Assembly: GCA_963824545.1 (NCBI GenBank)
Contig: CAWGPP010000002.1
Location: 124,001 to 188,000 of the forward strand
From: Bog-532 sp963824545
GTDB taxonomy: Bacteria > Actinomycetota > Actinomycetes > Streptosporangiales > Streptosporangiaceae
Length of the DNA stretch: 64,000 bases
Direction of reading: 5' to 3'
Numbering within the stretch: the first letter of the stretch is position 1; every line of letters begins with the position of its first letter. The position numbers and the translations under genes are program-made. The notes below the pieces were generated by a model. It was not told where the DNA came from. It searched no databases and saw only the letters and a program-made list of their open reading frames with translations. Positions 24,772-33,473 of this stretch are shown here, piece after piece.

Positions 24772-26264
24772 TGCATCCCCTCCAGTAGGTCGTCGGCTGG
24801 GCATCGGCGTCTGAGCACGTAACGGTCGGCGAATTCGGCGACGCGGCGGCGGATGTCCGCGGGCGCGCCGGCCCGGCCGAGGGCCGCATCCGCCGCCTCG
24901 AAGCACTGCTGGCTAGCCCGGGCGCGCACCGGATCGGCCAGGCCGTCCCGTGCCGCCCGCAGCCACGGGTTCCCATCCGGCGCCCCGTTATCCGTGCGCC
25001 GGCCGCCCCGCGGGCGGCGGCCGGCGCTTCCGTTGCCTGCCCCGGGCCAGGCGGCGCCGCCTGGCCCGTTGGGCGGGCCGCCGTTGCCGCGCCGGTTAGG
25101 CGGCCCGCCGTCGCGGTGCTGGTCGGGCGGAGCGCTGTTGGGGTGGCCGTTCGCGCGGCGGTCCCACAGGGGCTCGGTCGCGGCCATCGCCTCATCCGCG
25201 GCACGGGCGTCCTCGAACAGCGCCCAGGCGACCGCGGCCGGGACGATCCAGCCATCCCCGGGCTGCGCGTCGATCATCCGCAGCTCCAGGTGGCCGCGCG
25301 GCCGCACCGGGGGAAACAGCGTGGACAGGTGATAGGTGAGGTCATCCAGCGTGGGCGGCCGCCCGGTACCCCGGCGGCCGTGTTCCCCGTCGCGGCCGCC
25401 GGCCCAGTCGCGGATCCAGCCGCGGAACGTCAGGCCGGGCGGCGCGGTCCAGGATGGCGACCCGGGCCGGCGTACCAGCATGAGCTCGGCGTCCAGCGCG
25501 TAGGCGACGTAACGGTCCCGCGGATCACGCGCGTCGGCGGCGCCGCCGTCGCCGGGCGGCGGCCGGGTGCGGCCCGGGTCGAGATGCCCCCAGACTTCCT
25601 GACGGGTGGACCGCCAGCCGGACGGCCTGCCCTGCCGCAGCGGGGAGTTGGCGAACGCGGCTACCAGCATGGGGCCGATGTGGTGGGCGAGGCGCCAGCG
25701 CCAGCGGTAACCACCGGTGGCCGTGGTATCGCGGCCGGCGTCCAGGCACACCTGGACCGACGCGGTGTTGCACATCATCTCGCGGCCCCACGGGCCGCTG
25801 CGGTCAAAGAACTCCTCCATGGCCGCGTAGCGGGGCAGTTCCAGCACACGGCGGGGAGGGCGGATCGGATCGAAGCCATAACCCTGCAGGGCCAGGCCCG
25901 CACGCTGTACGGCCCGTCGGAGGGTGGTCATCTCCTGCCGGACGGCCGTCACGCATTCGCCGAGGCTGTCGGCGGGTGCGGAGCTTAGTTCCAGCTGGCC
26001 GCCGGGCTCAGTGGTGAGCATGCCCCCGGTGGGCAGCGCGGCTGGGGAGGGGAGAACGGCCGGGGCGGTGAGATCGGCGACGGCCGGGAAGATGCGTTCC
26101 GCCGGGACGGGGAGCGCGGGATCACGGGCATCGCGGATTAGCCACTCAAGTTCGACGCCGACCCGGCGCGGCGGCCCGGTCTTGAAACAGATGCCGTGCA
26201 CGTGCGCCTCGGCATCCTCCTCGGTCAGCGCGCGGTCCGCCGGCCCTTCAGCTGACCAGTTCAT
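24768..26264 (-). CDS. egtA: glutamate-cysteine ligase (ergothioneine pathway)
   Basis: EgtA makes gamma-glutamylcysteine, the sulphur donor for EgtB. The 498-residue product shows the actinobacterial GCS2-like pattern: RRVGVELEWLI, TEPGGQLELSSAP, GYGFDPIRPPRR, MMCNTASVQVCLD, FANSPLRQGRPSGWRSTRQ in parts and HLELRMIDAQPGDGW. An insertion of about 60 residues rich in Asn, Gly, Pro and Arg (GGPPNRRGNGGPPNGPGG) breaks the last third and is unusual. ATG 26264 has GAGGGGG 6 bp upstream. A DNA-damage-type promoter motif lies 58-80 bp upstream. Confidence 0.94.
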   Translation of the reverse strand: MNWSAEGPADRALTEEDAEAHVHGICFKTGPPRRVGVELEWLIRDARDPALPVPAERIFPAVADLTAPAVLPSPAALPTGGMLTTEPGGQLELSSAPADSLGECVTAVRQEMTTLRRAVQRAGLALQGYGFDPIRPPRRVLELPRYAAMEEFFDRSGPWGREMMCNTASVQVCLDAGRDTTATGGYRWRWRLAHHIGPMLVAAFANSPLRQGRPSGWRSTRQEVWGHLDPGRTRPPPGDGGAADARDPRDRYVAYALDAELMLVRRPGSPSWTAPPGLTFRGWIRDWAGGRDGEHGRRGTGRPPTLDDLTYHLSTLFPPVRPRGHLELRMIDAQPGDGWIVPAAVAWALFEDARAADEAMAATEPLWDRRANGHPNSAPPDQHRDGGPPNRRGNGGPPNGPGGAAWPGAGNGSAGRRPRGGRRTDNGAPDGNPWLRAARDGLADPVRARASQQCFEAADAALGRAGAPADIRRRVAEFADRYVLRRRCPADDLLEGMQ

Positions 26265-26321
26265 CGGCACCCCCTCTTCCCTGGAGAGCACGGATCATGC
26301 TGAGCGCAGATCCTGTGCCAA

Positions 26322-26344
26322 ACCGTAACAAGGGGGTCTGACAA
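26322..26344 (-). promoter_or_regulatory. PafBC/RecA-NDp-like promoter ahead of egtA
   Basis: Read on the minus strand: TTGTCAGAC, 8 bases, TACGGT. This matches the layout TTGTC-R-G-T-G N8 TANNNT of RecA-independent DNA-damage promoters in mycobacteria except in two positions. The -10 element is 58 bp before the egtA ATG. The same TTGTCAGACCCCC string precedes uvrA at 48529. Confidence 0.6.
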
Positions 26345-26686
26345 AACGCGGCGGGCGGGACCGGAGCCGGGACAATAGGGCCAACCCCCGGCGCCTGCGA
26401 GAGCAAGCCGGGCGTTCCGAACCTTGGTGCTGATCAGGCGCGGGGGCTCCGTTCTGATGGCCGCGTGCTGGTCACGATGACAACCATCCCACCGGCCCCC
26501 CGATTCCCCTCACCGGGATCCCAACCGGGAGAATGCGCCCGCCTCCGCCTCCCCCCCCGCTCCCACGCCGCCGTCGAACTTGTGCAGTCTCTGCGGGCGG
26601 AACAGCAGCGAATGCACAAGATCCGTTACCCGGCCTGGGCGGGCGGACCTCGGGCCTGGAGTGGGCTGGGCGGACGCCGGGCTCCG
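26345..26686. other. gap between egtA promoter and selD end
   Basis: No gene is supported. I looked for a selenocysteine tRNA here, because selD is next door, and saw none. A Pro-rich pyrimidine-biased stretch lies near 26540-26580. Confidence 0.6.
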
Positions 26687-27838
26687 TTACCCGGCGGGGG
26701 GTGTGGCGCGTACCGTGATGCGGCCGGGCTCACCAGATTGCACCGTGCCGACGACTGCGGCGTGCGCGCCCCGTGCGCGCAGATCTTCGCGCAGCGAGTC
26801 CACGGCGGACGGCGGTATCGCGATCAGCAGGCCGCCGGACGTCTGGGCGTCGTGCAGCAGGACGGCCGTCACCGGATCGGTGTCCGGCTCTATGTCGGTC
26901 ACGTCCGCCAGGTAGGACACGTTGGCGTTGGTGCCGCCGGAGATGAACCCGGCCGCGGCCAGGCCCGCGGCGCCGGGCAGCAGCGGCACCTGATCGGCCC
27001 ACACGTCGGCGGCGACCCCGCTGGCGCGCAGCATCCGGTGCAGGTGGCCCAGCAGGCCGAACCCGGTCACGTCGGTGGCGGCCACCGCCCCAGCGCGCAC
27101 TGCCGCCTCGCTGGCCGCCGCGTTCAGCGTGGTCATGGCGTCGACCGCCGCCGCCAGCACGTCCGGCGGCGCCGCGCCACGCTTGTGCGCCGTCGCCACC
27201 ACGCCGGTGCCGATCGGCTTGGTCAGGACGAGCACGTCGCCGTCCCGGGCCCGGTCCACGGTCAGCAGCTTCCGCGGATCGGCCATCCCGACCACGGCCA
27301 GCCCGTACTTGGGCTCGGGGTCGTCGATCGTGTGGCCCCCGACCACCAGGCAGCCCGCGGCCCCGGCCGCTTCCGCGCCGCCGCGCAGCACGTCGGCGAG
27401 CATGCTGACCGGCAGCGTGCTGCCCGGCCAGGCCGTCAGGTTGAGCGCGATAACCGGCCGGCCGCCCATCGCGTAGACGTCCGACAGGGCGTTGGTGGCG
27501 GCCACCCGGCCCCAGTCACGCGGATCGTCGACGATGGGCGTGAAGAAGTCGGTGGTGAGGACCAGGGCGCGGTCCGCGTCGAGCCGGAGCACCGCCGCGT
27601 CGTCGCCTTCGGCCGCCCCGACGAGCAGGTCACCCGTGGCCGGGACGAGACCGTCCGGGCTGCCCGGGCCCGTCCCGAGCGTCGCCATCAGCTCGTCCAG
27701 GGCGGACAACGGCAGCTTGCACGCGCAGCCCGCGCCGTGCGACAGCGCGGTCAGCCGGACCCGCTCGCCGCCCGCCGTGTCCCCGGCCGGCGCGCGGCTG
27801 GTTACCGCCGTGGCATTGGTTACCGTGTCATCGGTCAC
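26687..27838 (-). CDS. selD: selenide, water dikinase (selenophosphate synthase)
   Basis: SelD makes selenophosphate, the selenium donor for selenocysteine, selenouridine or selenoneine. The 383-residue product has the N-terminal LSHGAGCACKLP motif with Cys38 and Lys41 matching the catalytic Cys17/Lys20 of the E. coli enzyme. Later come the Asp-rich metal sites: GDDAAVL, TTDFFTPIVDDP, ATNALSDVYAMGG, GGHTIDDPEPKYG, TDVTGFGLLGHL and HDAQTSGGLL. GTG 27838 with upstream GGGATGAGG is preferred. No selA, selB or tRNA-Sec is in the window; egtABCD lies downstream on the same strand. Confidence 0.94.
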   Translation of the reverse strand: MTDDTVTNATAVTSRAPAGDTAGGERVRLTALSHGAGCACKLPLSALDELMATLGTGPGSPDGLVPATGDLLVGAAEGDDAAVLRLDADRALVLTTDFFTPIVDDPRDWGRVAATNALSDVYAMGGRPVIALNLTAWPGSTLPVSMLADVLRGGAEAAGAAGCLVVGGHTIDDPEPKYGLAVVGMADPRKLLTVDRARDGDVLVLTKPIGTGVVATAHKRGAAPPDVLAAAVDAMTTLNAAASEAAVRAGAVAATDVTGFGLLGHLHRMLRASGVAADVWADQVPLLPGAAGLAAAGFISGGTNANVSYLADVTDIEPDTDPVTAVLLHDAQTSGGLLIAIPPSAVDSLREDLRARGAHAAVVGTVQSGEPGRITVRATPPAG

Positions 27839-28157
27839 TGGGTCCTCATCCCTCGCGCGGTTATCTACGGACGGGTGCGGCCCCGTCCGTGGCCGGCGTC
27901 TGCCCGTCCCGTTAAGGATTATCAACGGCGCCCGGCCCGCCCATTCGCGGCCCGTCGGGCGCGGTGGTTAAACGGCGCCCGGCCCGCCCGCCCGCGGCCC
28001 GTTGGCCACGGCGGTCAATGAGCACGTGCCATCGTGCCGCATTATGGACAACAGCACCGCGGCCTCGGCGCTCGCGCAATCCGTATCTCCTTAGTGACAC
28101 GCCGTAATCATTCAGATGACAGCGAGTGGTCGGGGGCTCTGGCAGGATGGAGCAACG
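27839..28157. other. intergenic region between selD and steA with a 47-bp direct repeat
   Basis: Two imperfect copies of a unit starting ACGGCGCCCGGCCCGCCC (about 27924-27970 and 27973-28019) occupy the middle. The divergent selD and steA promoters must lie here; I cannot assign -35/-10 boxes with confidence. No gene is seen. Confidence 0.6.
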
Positions 28158-29354
28158 ATGAAGGTGCCGTCCGTGAGGATCCCGGTTGTCCGCCGTGGCA
28201 AGTCCGATGAACTGCCCGGCGTGGTCGCTCCCGCGCGCCTGGACCGGCGGACGAAGAACCTGACCAAGCGGCTGTGCCCGGGCGATATCGCCATTATCGA
28301 CCACACCGACCTGGACCGGGTCGCGGCCGACGCCCTGATCAGCCGCAAGGTCTCCGCCGTGGTGAACGCGGCGGTCAGCATGAGCGGGCGTTACCCCAAC
28401 CTCGGGCCGCAGTTGCTGATAGACGCGGGCATCCCGCTCGTCGATGACGTCGGCCCGGAGGTGTTCACCCGGGTGACCGAGGGCGCCGCCGTCCGGCTCG
28501 ACGGTGACACCCTTTACCTGGGCGAGCAGGTCGTCGCCAAGGGGACGCCGCAGACGGCGGAGACGGTCAGCGCGATGATGGCCGAGGCGCGGGCCGGAAT
28601 CGTCACCCAGATCGAGGCGTTCGCCGCGAACACCATGGAGTTCCTCAAGCGTGAGCACGAACTCCTTGTCGACGGGGTCGCGCTGCCTGACCTGCGGACC
28701 AAGATGGACGGTCGCCACGTCCTGGTCGTCGTCCGCGGTTATCACTACCGTGAGGACCTGGCGGCGCTGCGCCCCTATATCCGCGAGTACCGGCCCGTCA
28801 TGATCGGGGTCGACGGCGGCGCGGACGCGCTGCTGGAGGCCGGGTACGTGCCGGACGCGATCGTCGGCGACATGGACTCCGTCACCGACGAGACCCTGCG
28901 CTGCGGCGCCGAGCTCGTCGTGCACGCCTACGCGGACGGGCACGCGCCGGGCCTGGCCCGCGTCAAGGCACTCGGCCTGACCGGGGCCGTCTGCCCGGCC
29001 GCCGGGACCAGCGAGGACGTGGCCCTGTTGCTCGCCGACGGCAAGGGCGCGAGCCTGATCGTGGCGGTCGGCACGCACTGGACTCTCGAGGAGTTCCTCG
29101 ACAAGGGCCGGTCCGGGATGGCCAGCACCTTCCTGACCCAGCTCCGGGTCGGTACCAAGATTGTTAACGCGAAGGGCGTCAGCCGGCTGTACCGCAGCAG
29201 GATTTCCGGCTGGGCCCTGATCGTGCTGGCGCTCGCTGCCGCCGTGACCGTGCTGGTCGCGGTGGCCGCCTCGCCCGCCGAGCCCATTCTCATCCGATAC
29301 TTCGACGCAACGTGGCATTCGTTCGTGTCCTGGCTGACCGGATTGTTTAAGTGA
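28158..29354 (+). CDS. steA: SteA-like cytokinetic protein
   Basis: This matches the SteA family, which with SteB acts in septal peptidoglycan assembly and daughter-cell separation in Corynebacteriales; older annotation calls it thiamine-pyrophosphokinase-like. The 398-residue product has a soluble N-terminal part (GDIAIIDHTDLDRVAADAL, ALISRKVSAVVNA), a TPK-like part with VMIGVDGGADALLEAG and DAIVGDMDSVTDE, and a C-terminal membrane helix (WALIVLALAAAVTVLVAV). ATG 28158 follows GGAG and is preferred over the in-frame 28116. The stop overlaps steB as GTGA. Confidence 0.9.
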   Translation: MKVPSVRIPVVRRGKSDELPGVVAPARLDRRTKNLTKRLCPGDIAIIDHTDLDRVAADALISRKVSAVVNAAVSMSGRYPNLGPQLLIDAGIPLVDDVGPEVFTRVTEGAAVRLDGDTLYLGEQVVAKGTPQTAETVSAMMAEARAGIVTQIEAFAANTMEFLKREHELLVDGVALPDLRTKMDGRHVLVVVRGYHYREDLAALRPYIREYRPVMIGVDGGADALLEAGYVPDAIVGDMDSVTDETLRCGAELVVHAYADGHAPGLARVKALGLTGAVCPAAGTSEDVALLLADGKGASLIVAVGTHWTLEEFLDKGRSGMASTFLTQLRVGTKIVNAKGVSRLYRSRISGWALIVLALAAAVTVLVAVAASPAEPILIRYFDATWHSFVSWLTGLFK

Positions 29355-30388
29355 TCGATTTTCGTTACCACCTGGTTTCCATCGTCGCGGTTTTCCTGGC
29401 CCTGGCCGTCGGTATCGTGCTCGGCTCCACCGAGCTGCGTGGCGCGGCGTTCACCGCCCTCGAGGGCACGTCGAACGCGCTCAGCCACAAGCTGGACGCC
29501 GCCAACAACGAGAACAGCGCTCTCCAGCAGGAGGTCAGCGGGGACCAGGCGTTCGCGCAGGCGGCCGAGCCGGTGCTGCTGGCCCACCTGCTCGACGGCA
29601 AGCGCGCCGTCGTCATCACCGCGCCGGGCGCGCCGTCCGCCGTCATCAACGGCATCACGACCGCCCTCGGCGACGCGGGCGCGACGGTCAGCGGGCAGGT
29701 CACTCTGTCGGCCAAGTTCGCCGACACCAGCGCCAGCAACCTGAGCCTGCTCGACCAGCTCACCCAGCGGGTGGCACCGTCCGACCTGACCCTGGCCAAC
29801 GGCACCCCGCAGCAGCAGGCGGCGCAGGTACTGGCCAGCGCCCTGGTGTCCTCGGGGTCTTCGGGGTCCGGCGGGTCTTCTGGCGGGTCTTCCGGGTCTG
29901 GCGGTCATACGGTCGGGAGCCAGGCGGCCCAGACGATTCTTTCGAGCTATTCGGCCGGCCAGTTCATCACCGTCAGCGGCCAGCCCGCGCAGGGCGCGAC
30001 GCTCGCCGTCATCGTGACCGCGGCCACGCCTCCGTCCGGCGGCACCTCCGACCCGGCCAACCAGGCGATCGTGTCGCTGGCGCAGGAGTTCGGGAGCAGC
30101 AGCCAGGCCACCGTGGTGGCCGGCCCGTCCGCCGGGTCGGGCCAGGGCAGCGCTATCTCGGCCGTGCGCGCCAGCGGCGCCGCGAACAATGCGTCCACGG
30201 TGGACAACGCGGATGAGGTCAATGGCCAGATTGTTGTCGTTCAGGCTCTTTCGCAGCAGTTGAACGGGCACAAGCCGGGCAGCTACGGTACCCAGTCAGA
30301 CGCGACGTCCGCGGGGCCGAGTCCGGCGCCCGCCCCCAGTGGCTCGCCGTCCGCAGGGACCAAGACCACCTCGAAGGGAAAGAAGTAA
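29351..30388 (+). CDS. steB: SteB / MctB-family envelope protein
   Basis: A 345-residue protein of the family annotated as copper transporter MctB and, in corynebacteria, as the SteA partner SteB. The N-terminus MIDFRYHLVSIVAVFLALAVGI gives one membrane helix, followed by a coiled coil (LDAANNENSALQQEVSGDQ), then an extracytoplasmic domain (LDGKRAVVITAPG, VIVTAATPP). A Gly/Ser-rich loop (SGGSSGSGG) splits the domain. The GTG overlaps the steA stop and its TAA overlaps the next ATG, so the three genes are coupled. Confidence 0.9.
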   Translation: MIDFRYHLVSIVAVFLALAVGIVLGSTELRGAAFTALEGTSNALSHKLDAANNENSALQQEVSGDQAFAQAAEPVLLAHLLDGKRAVVITAPGAPSAVINGITTALGDAGATVSGQVTLSAKFADTSASNLSLLDQLTQRVAPSDLTLANGTPQQQAAQVLASALVSSGSSGSGGSSGGSSGSGGHTVGSQAAQTILSSYSAGQFITVSGQPAQGATLAVIVTAATPPSGGTSDPANQAIVSLAQEFGSSSQATVVAGPSAGSGQGSAISAVRASGAANNASTVDNADEVNGQIVVVQALSQQLNGHKPGSYGTQSDATSAGPSPAPAPSGSPSAGTKTTSKGKK

Positions 30389-31572
30389 TGGCCAATGCCC
30401 GGCGATCTGTGGCTCCGGCCGTCACGGCGGTGATCGCGGCTGCGGCTGCCCGCGCCGCGTACACGGCCCTCACCCGTAACCCGCCGGGCGGAGCGGAACG
30501 CTGGACCCGCACGAACCACCGCGGTGAGCCGGTCACCCTGCTGGAGGGCCCGGCGGCGGCTCTGGCCTGCGCGGTCGCGACCGCCGCCGCGGCGGGAGTT
30601 CCGGCCCGGTCGCGTGCCGCCCTGGCCACCGCCGCGGCCGGCGCCGCCGCATTCGGCGGTTACGACGACATCGCCGGATCGGGCGACCGGCGCGGCTTCC
30701 GCGGCCACCTCGGCGCCCTCGCCCACGGCGAGGTGACCACGGGGGCGGTGAAGATTGGCGGCATCGGTGCGGCCGGCGTCGCCGCGGCCGCCCTCACCGG
30801 CGGGCCGGCCGTGGACGTTGCGATCAACTCCGCGCTCATCGCCGGCTCGGCGAACCTGCTCAACCTGTTCGACCTCAGGCCCGGCCGCGCCCTCAAGGTG
30901 GTGCTGGCCGCCGGCGTACCGCTCGGCCTCAGCCAGCTCGTGTCCCGGCCTGGGAGCCGTCCCGGGGTGCGGCCGGGGGGCCGTCCCGTGGTGCGCCCTG
31001 GCCGTGCTTCGCGCCGCGGCTCGCGTGCCGCGGGGGCGGCGGGCGCTGCGGTGCCGCTCGGGGCGGCCGTTGCGCTGTTGCCCGAGGACCTGGGGGAACG
31101 GGCCATGCTCGGGGACGCCGGCGCCAACGCGCTCGGTGCCATGCTCGGCGCGGCGGCGGCGGGCAGCCTGTCCCGCCGGTCCCGGCTGACCATCCTGGCC
31201 GGGGTCACCGCGCTGACCGCGGCCAGCGAGGCCGTTAGCTTCACCAAGGTCATCCAGCGGACGCCGCCGCTGCATTGGCTGGACATGCTCGGCCGCAGGC
31301 CCGCCCACGCGGCCCCGCCGTCGGGCCGCGCCGCCCCGTCGGGCCCCGCCGCGGCGGCGGCTCCCACGGTGAGCATTCCGGTCCAGGGCGGCCCGTACGC
31401 CGCGTCGTCCCTGGACTCGTCATCCGGAGGCTCGTCCGGGGTCACGTCGCCCGGGGTCACGTCGCCCGGGGTCACGTCGCCCGGGGGCTCGTCGAATGGG
31501 CGCTCGGCGACCGGGGGCTCGCCATCTGCGGGTTCCGGGCACAATGCACTGGCTGCGCCGCATTCCCCGTGA
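30388..31572 (+). CDS. MraY-like membrane phosphoglycosyltransferase homologue
   Basis: A hydrophobic 394-residue protein of the polyprenyl-phosphate HexNAc-1-P transferase superfamily. Motifs: RTNHRGEPVTLLEGP, FGGYDDIAG with Asp93-Asp94, NLLNLFDLRPGRALK with Asp162, and MLGDAGANALGAMLG at about 241-254. It is shorter and more divergent than MraY or WecA, and its substrate is unknown; the neighbours point to envelope polymer synthesis. A basic RPGVRPGGRPVVRPG linker interrupts the core, and the last 100 residues are Ser/Gly/Pro-rich with three VTSPG repeats. Start overlaps steB; stop overlaps murJ. Confidence 0.82.
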   Translation: MANARRSVAPAVTAVIAAAAARAAYTALTRNPPGGAERWTRTNHRGEPVTLLEGPAAALACAVATAAAAGVPARSRAALATAAAGAAAFGGYDDIAGSGDRRGFRGHLGALAHGEVTTGAVKIGGIGAAGVAAAALTGGPAVDVAINSALIAGSANLLNLFDLRPGRALKVVLAAGVPLGLSQLVSRPGSRPGVRPGGRPVVRPGRASRRGSRAAGAAGAAVPLGAAVALLPEDLGERAMLGDAGANALGAMLGAAAAGSLSRRSRLTILAGVTALTAASEAVSFTKVIQRTPPLHWLDMLGRRPAHAAPPSGRAAPSGPAAAAAPTVSIPVQGGPYAASSLDSSSGGSSGVTSPGVTSPGVTSPGGSSNGRSATGGSPSAGSGHNALAAPHSP

Positions 31573-33341
31573 CCGCGCCGGTAGCCGAGCGGGGGCCGAC
31601 TCGGCAGCCAGGTAGGGGGATCGGCCGGGCCGCCGCGGTCATCGGTGTCCTCACCGTGGTGTCCGGCGTCATCGGCTTCGTCCGGCAGCTGGTGTTCGCG
31701 CACACCGTCGGGGCGAGTTGTGTCGGCACCGCCTACACCACGGCCAACCAGGTGCCGAACATCATCTACGACATCGTCCTCGGCGGCGCGCTGACCAGTG
31801 CCGTGGTGCCCGTCCTGGCCGGTCCGGTGGCGCGCGCCGCGGGCTCTGGAGCCGGTGGCCCCGGCGGCTCTGCGCGCCTGGCCGGGTGCCCTGTTGGCGC
31901 GGCGGCCTCGCCCGGCGATGTCGACGTCGCCGCGGCGGAGGCCCGGCGGATTGCGTCGGCCCTGCTCACCTGGACGGTGCTGCTGCTGGTCCCGGCCGCC
32001 GCGCTGATCGCGCTGGTGGCCGGGCCGCTGACGGCGCTGCTCATCCCGGCCGCCCGCGGCTGCGAGCACGCGGCCACGCTGGCGGTCAGCGCGCGGATGC
32101 TGGTCGCCTTCGCGCCGCAGATCCCGCTCTACGGCATCGCGGTCGTGCTCTACGGCATCCTCCAGTCACACCGCCGTTTCACCGCCCCGGCGCTGGCCCC
32201 CATCGTGTCCAGCGTCCTGGTGGCGGCCGCGTACTTCGGATTCCAAGCCCTCGGCAACGGCTACCAGAACCGGCCCGGCGCCCTCCCGGCCAGCGCGGAA
32301 CTCACCCTGGCGCTGGGCACCACGGCGGGGGTGGCGGCCCTCGCCCTGACCGCGGGTGTCCCGGCCGGGCTCCGGCTCGGGTTGCGGCCCGCGCTGCGGT
32401 TCCCGGACGGCGTCGCGGCCCGGGTCCGCGGGCTGGCCATGGTCGGCGTGATCACGCTGATCGCCCAGGACCTGTCGACGGTCGCGGCGATCGTGCTCGC
32501 CAACGGCCACGGCGGAGGCGGCGCGCTCGTCCTGTACAGCTATGGCTGGCAGGTCTTCTTCATCGTGTACGCGGGCCTCGCCGTCCCCATTGCCACCAGC
32601 GTGTTCCCGGTGCTGTCCGCGCGGGCCGGTGACCGCACGGACGCCGCCCGCGCCGAGTTCGATGGCACCAGCGCCGCAGCCACCCGCGCGGTCATGCTCA
32701 TGTCCTGGCTGGGGGCCGCGGTGCTGGTGGGCGCGTGCGTGCCCCTGGCGCGGGTGTTCGCCACCCATGATCACGCGCAGGCAAGCCAGCTCGCGGCGGC
32801 GCTCGCCCTGTTCGCACCGGGCCTGGCCGGTTACGGGCTGACCGCGACCCTGTCCCGCGTCATGTTCGCGGCCGGGCGGAGCCGGGCCACGGCGGCCGCG
32901 GTCGGCGGCGGGTGGCTGCTGGTCATCGTGGCCGACGTTGCCATCGTTCCGTTCGTCCCGCACTCCTGGGTCGTGCCCGCGCTCGGTCTGGGCACCACGA
33001 TCGGGCTGTCCGCCGCCGGGATCGCGCTGACCGCGACGGTGCGCCGGTCACTCGGGGCCGCCCCGCTGTGGGGTGTGCCGCGCGCCACGCTGGCCGGGCT
33101 CGCCGCCGCCCTGGCCGGCGCCGGCGCCGGAGCCGCGGTGGCGGCATCCCTCCCCGTCAGCGGTTTCCTGCCGAACGCCGCGGTCACCGTGCTCGCGTGC
33201 GCCGTGGCGGCGCTGGTGTTCCTCGCCGTGACGATGTTCGCCGACGGCGGTGACCTGCGCGCCGCGTCCGGGCGACTGCTCGGGCGGTTCGGCGGGCCGG
33301 TGCCTCCGGTGCCCCCGGTGCCTCCGCAGGCCGGAGCCTGA
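31569..33341 (+). CDS. murJ: lipid II flippase MurJ family protein
   Basis: A 590-residue MOP-superfamily membrane protein with about 13-14 hydrophobic helices. The N-terminal helix carries VVSGVIGFVRQLVFAHTVG, then GTAYTTANQVPNIIYDIVLGGAL, features of MurJ/MviN. Lipid II is flipped outward for peptidoglycan synthesis. A Gly/Ala-rich loop (about residues 95-120) and a Pro-Val-Pro-rich tail are present; no kinase-like domain as in mycobacterial MviN is seen. GTG 31569 overlaps the previous stop as GTGA. Some actinobacteria carry several MurJ paralogues, so this may not be the only flippase. Confidence 0.9.
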   Translation: MTAPVAERGPTRQPGRGIGRAAAVIGVLTVVSGVIGFVRQLVFAHTVGASCVGTAYTTANQVPNIIYDIVLGGALTSAVVPVLAGPVARAAGSGAGGPGGSARLAGCPVGAAASPGDVDVAAAEARRIASALLTWTVLLLVPAAALIALVAGPLTALLIPAARGCEHAATLAVSARMLVAFAPQIPLYGIAVVLYGILQSHRRFTAPALAPIVSSVLVAAAYFGFQALGNGYQNRPGALPASAELTLALGTTAGVAALALTAGVPAGLRLGLRPALRFPDGVAARVRGLAMVGVITLIAQDLSTVAAIVLANGHGGGGALVLYSYGWQVFFIVYAGLAVPIATSVFPVLSARAGDRTDAARAEFDGTSAAATRAVMLMSWLGAAVLVGACVPLARVFATHDHAQASQLAAALALFAPGLAGYGLTATLSRVMFAAGRSRATAAAVGGGWLLVIVADVAIVPFVPHSWVVPALGLGTTIGLSAAGIALTATVRRSLGAAPLWGVPRATLAGLAAALAGAGAGAAVAASLPVSGFLPNAAVTVLACAVAALVFLAVTMFADGGDLRAASGRLLGRFGGPVPPVPPVPPQAGA

Positions 33342-33368
33342 GGCGGTGCCCGTAACGCATGCCCCGGC

Positions 33369-33440
33369 GGAGATGCCCGTCGCGCTCCCGGCGCGCCCGG
33401 TTGGAGATGCCCGTGAGGGTGTGCCGGGGGAGATGCCCGT
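33369..33440. repeat. three GGAGATGCCCGT direct repeats
   Basis: Copies at 33369, 33403 and 33429 in the 132-bp gap between murJ and the GT4 gene. Each resembles a ribosome site with a start codon, but none opens a useful frame. Confidence 0.7.
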
Positions 33441-33473
33441 GGCGCACACCCCCACCCCTGCGAAAGGGCAGCC

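Noticed and set aside
26465..28021. Long plus-strand ORF opposite selD
   Set aside because: Arg/Gly/His-rich shadow; selD on the other strand has all its catalytic motifs.
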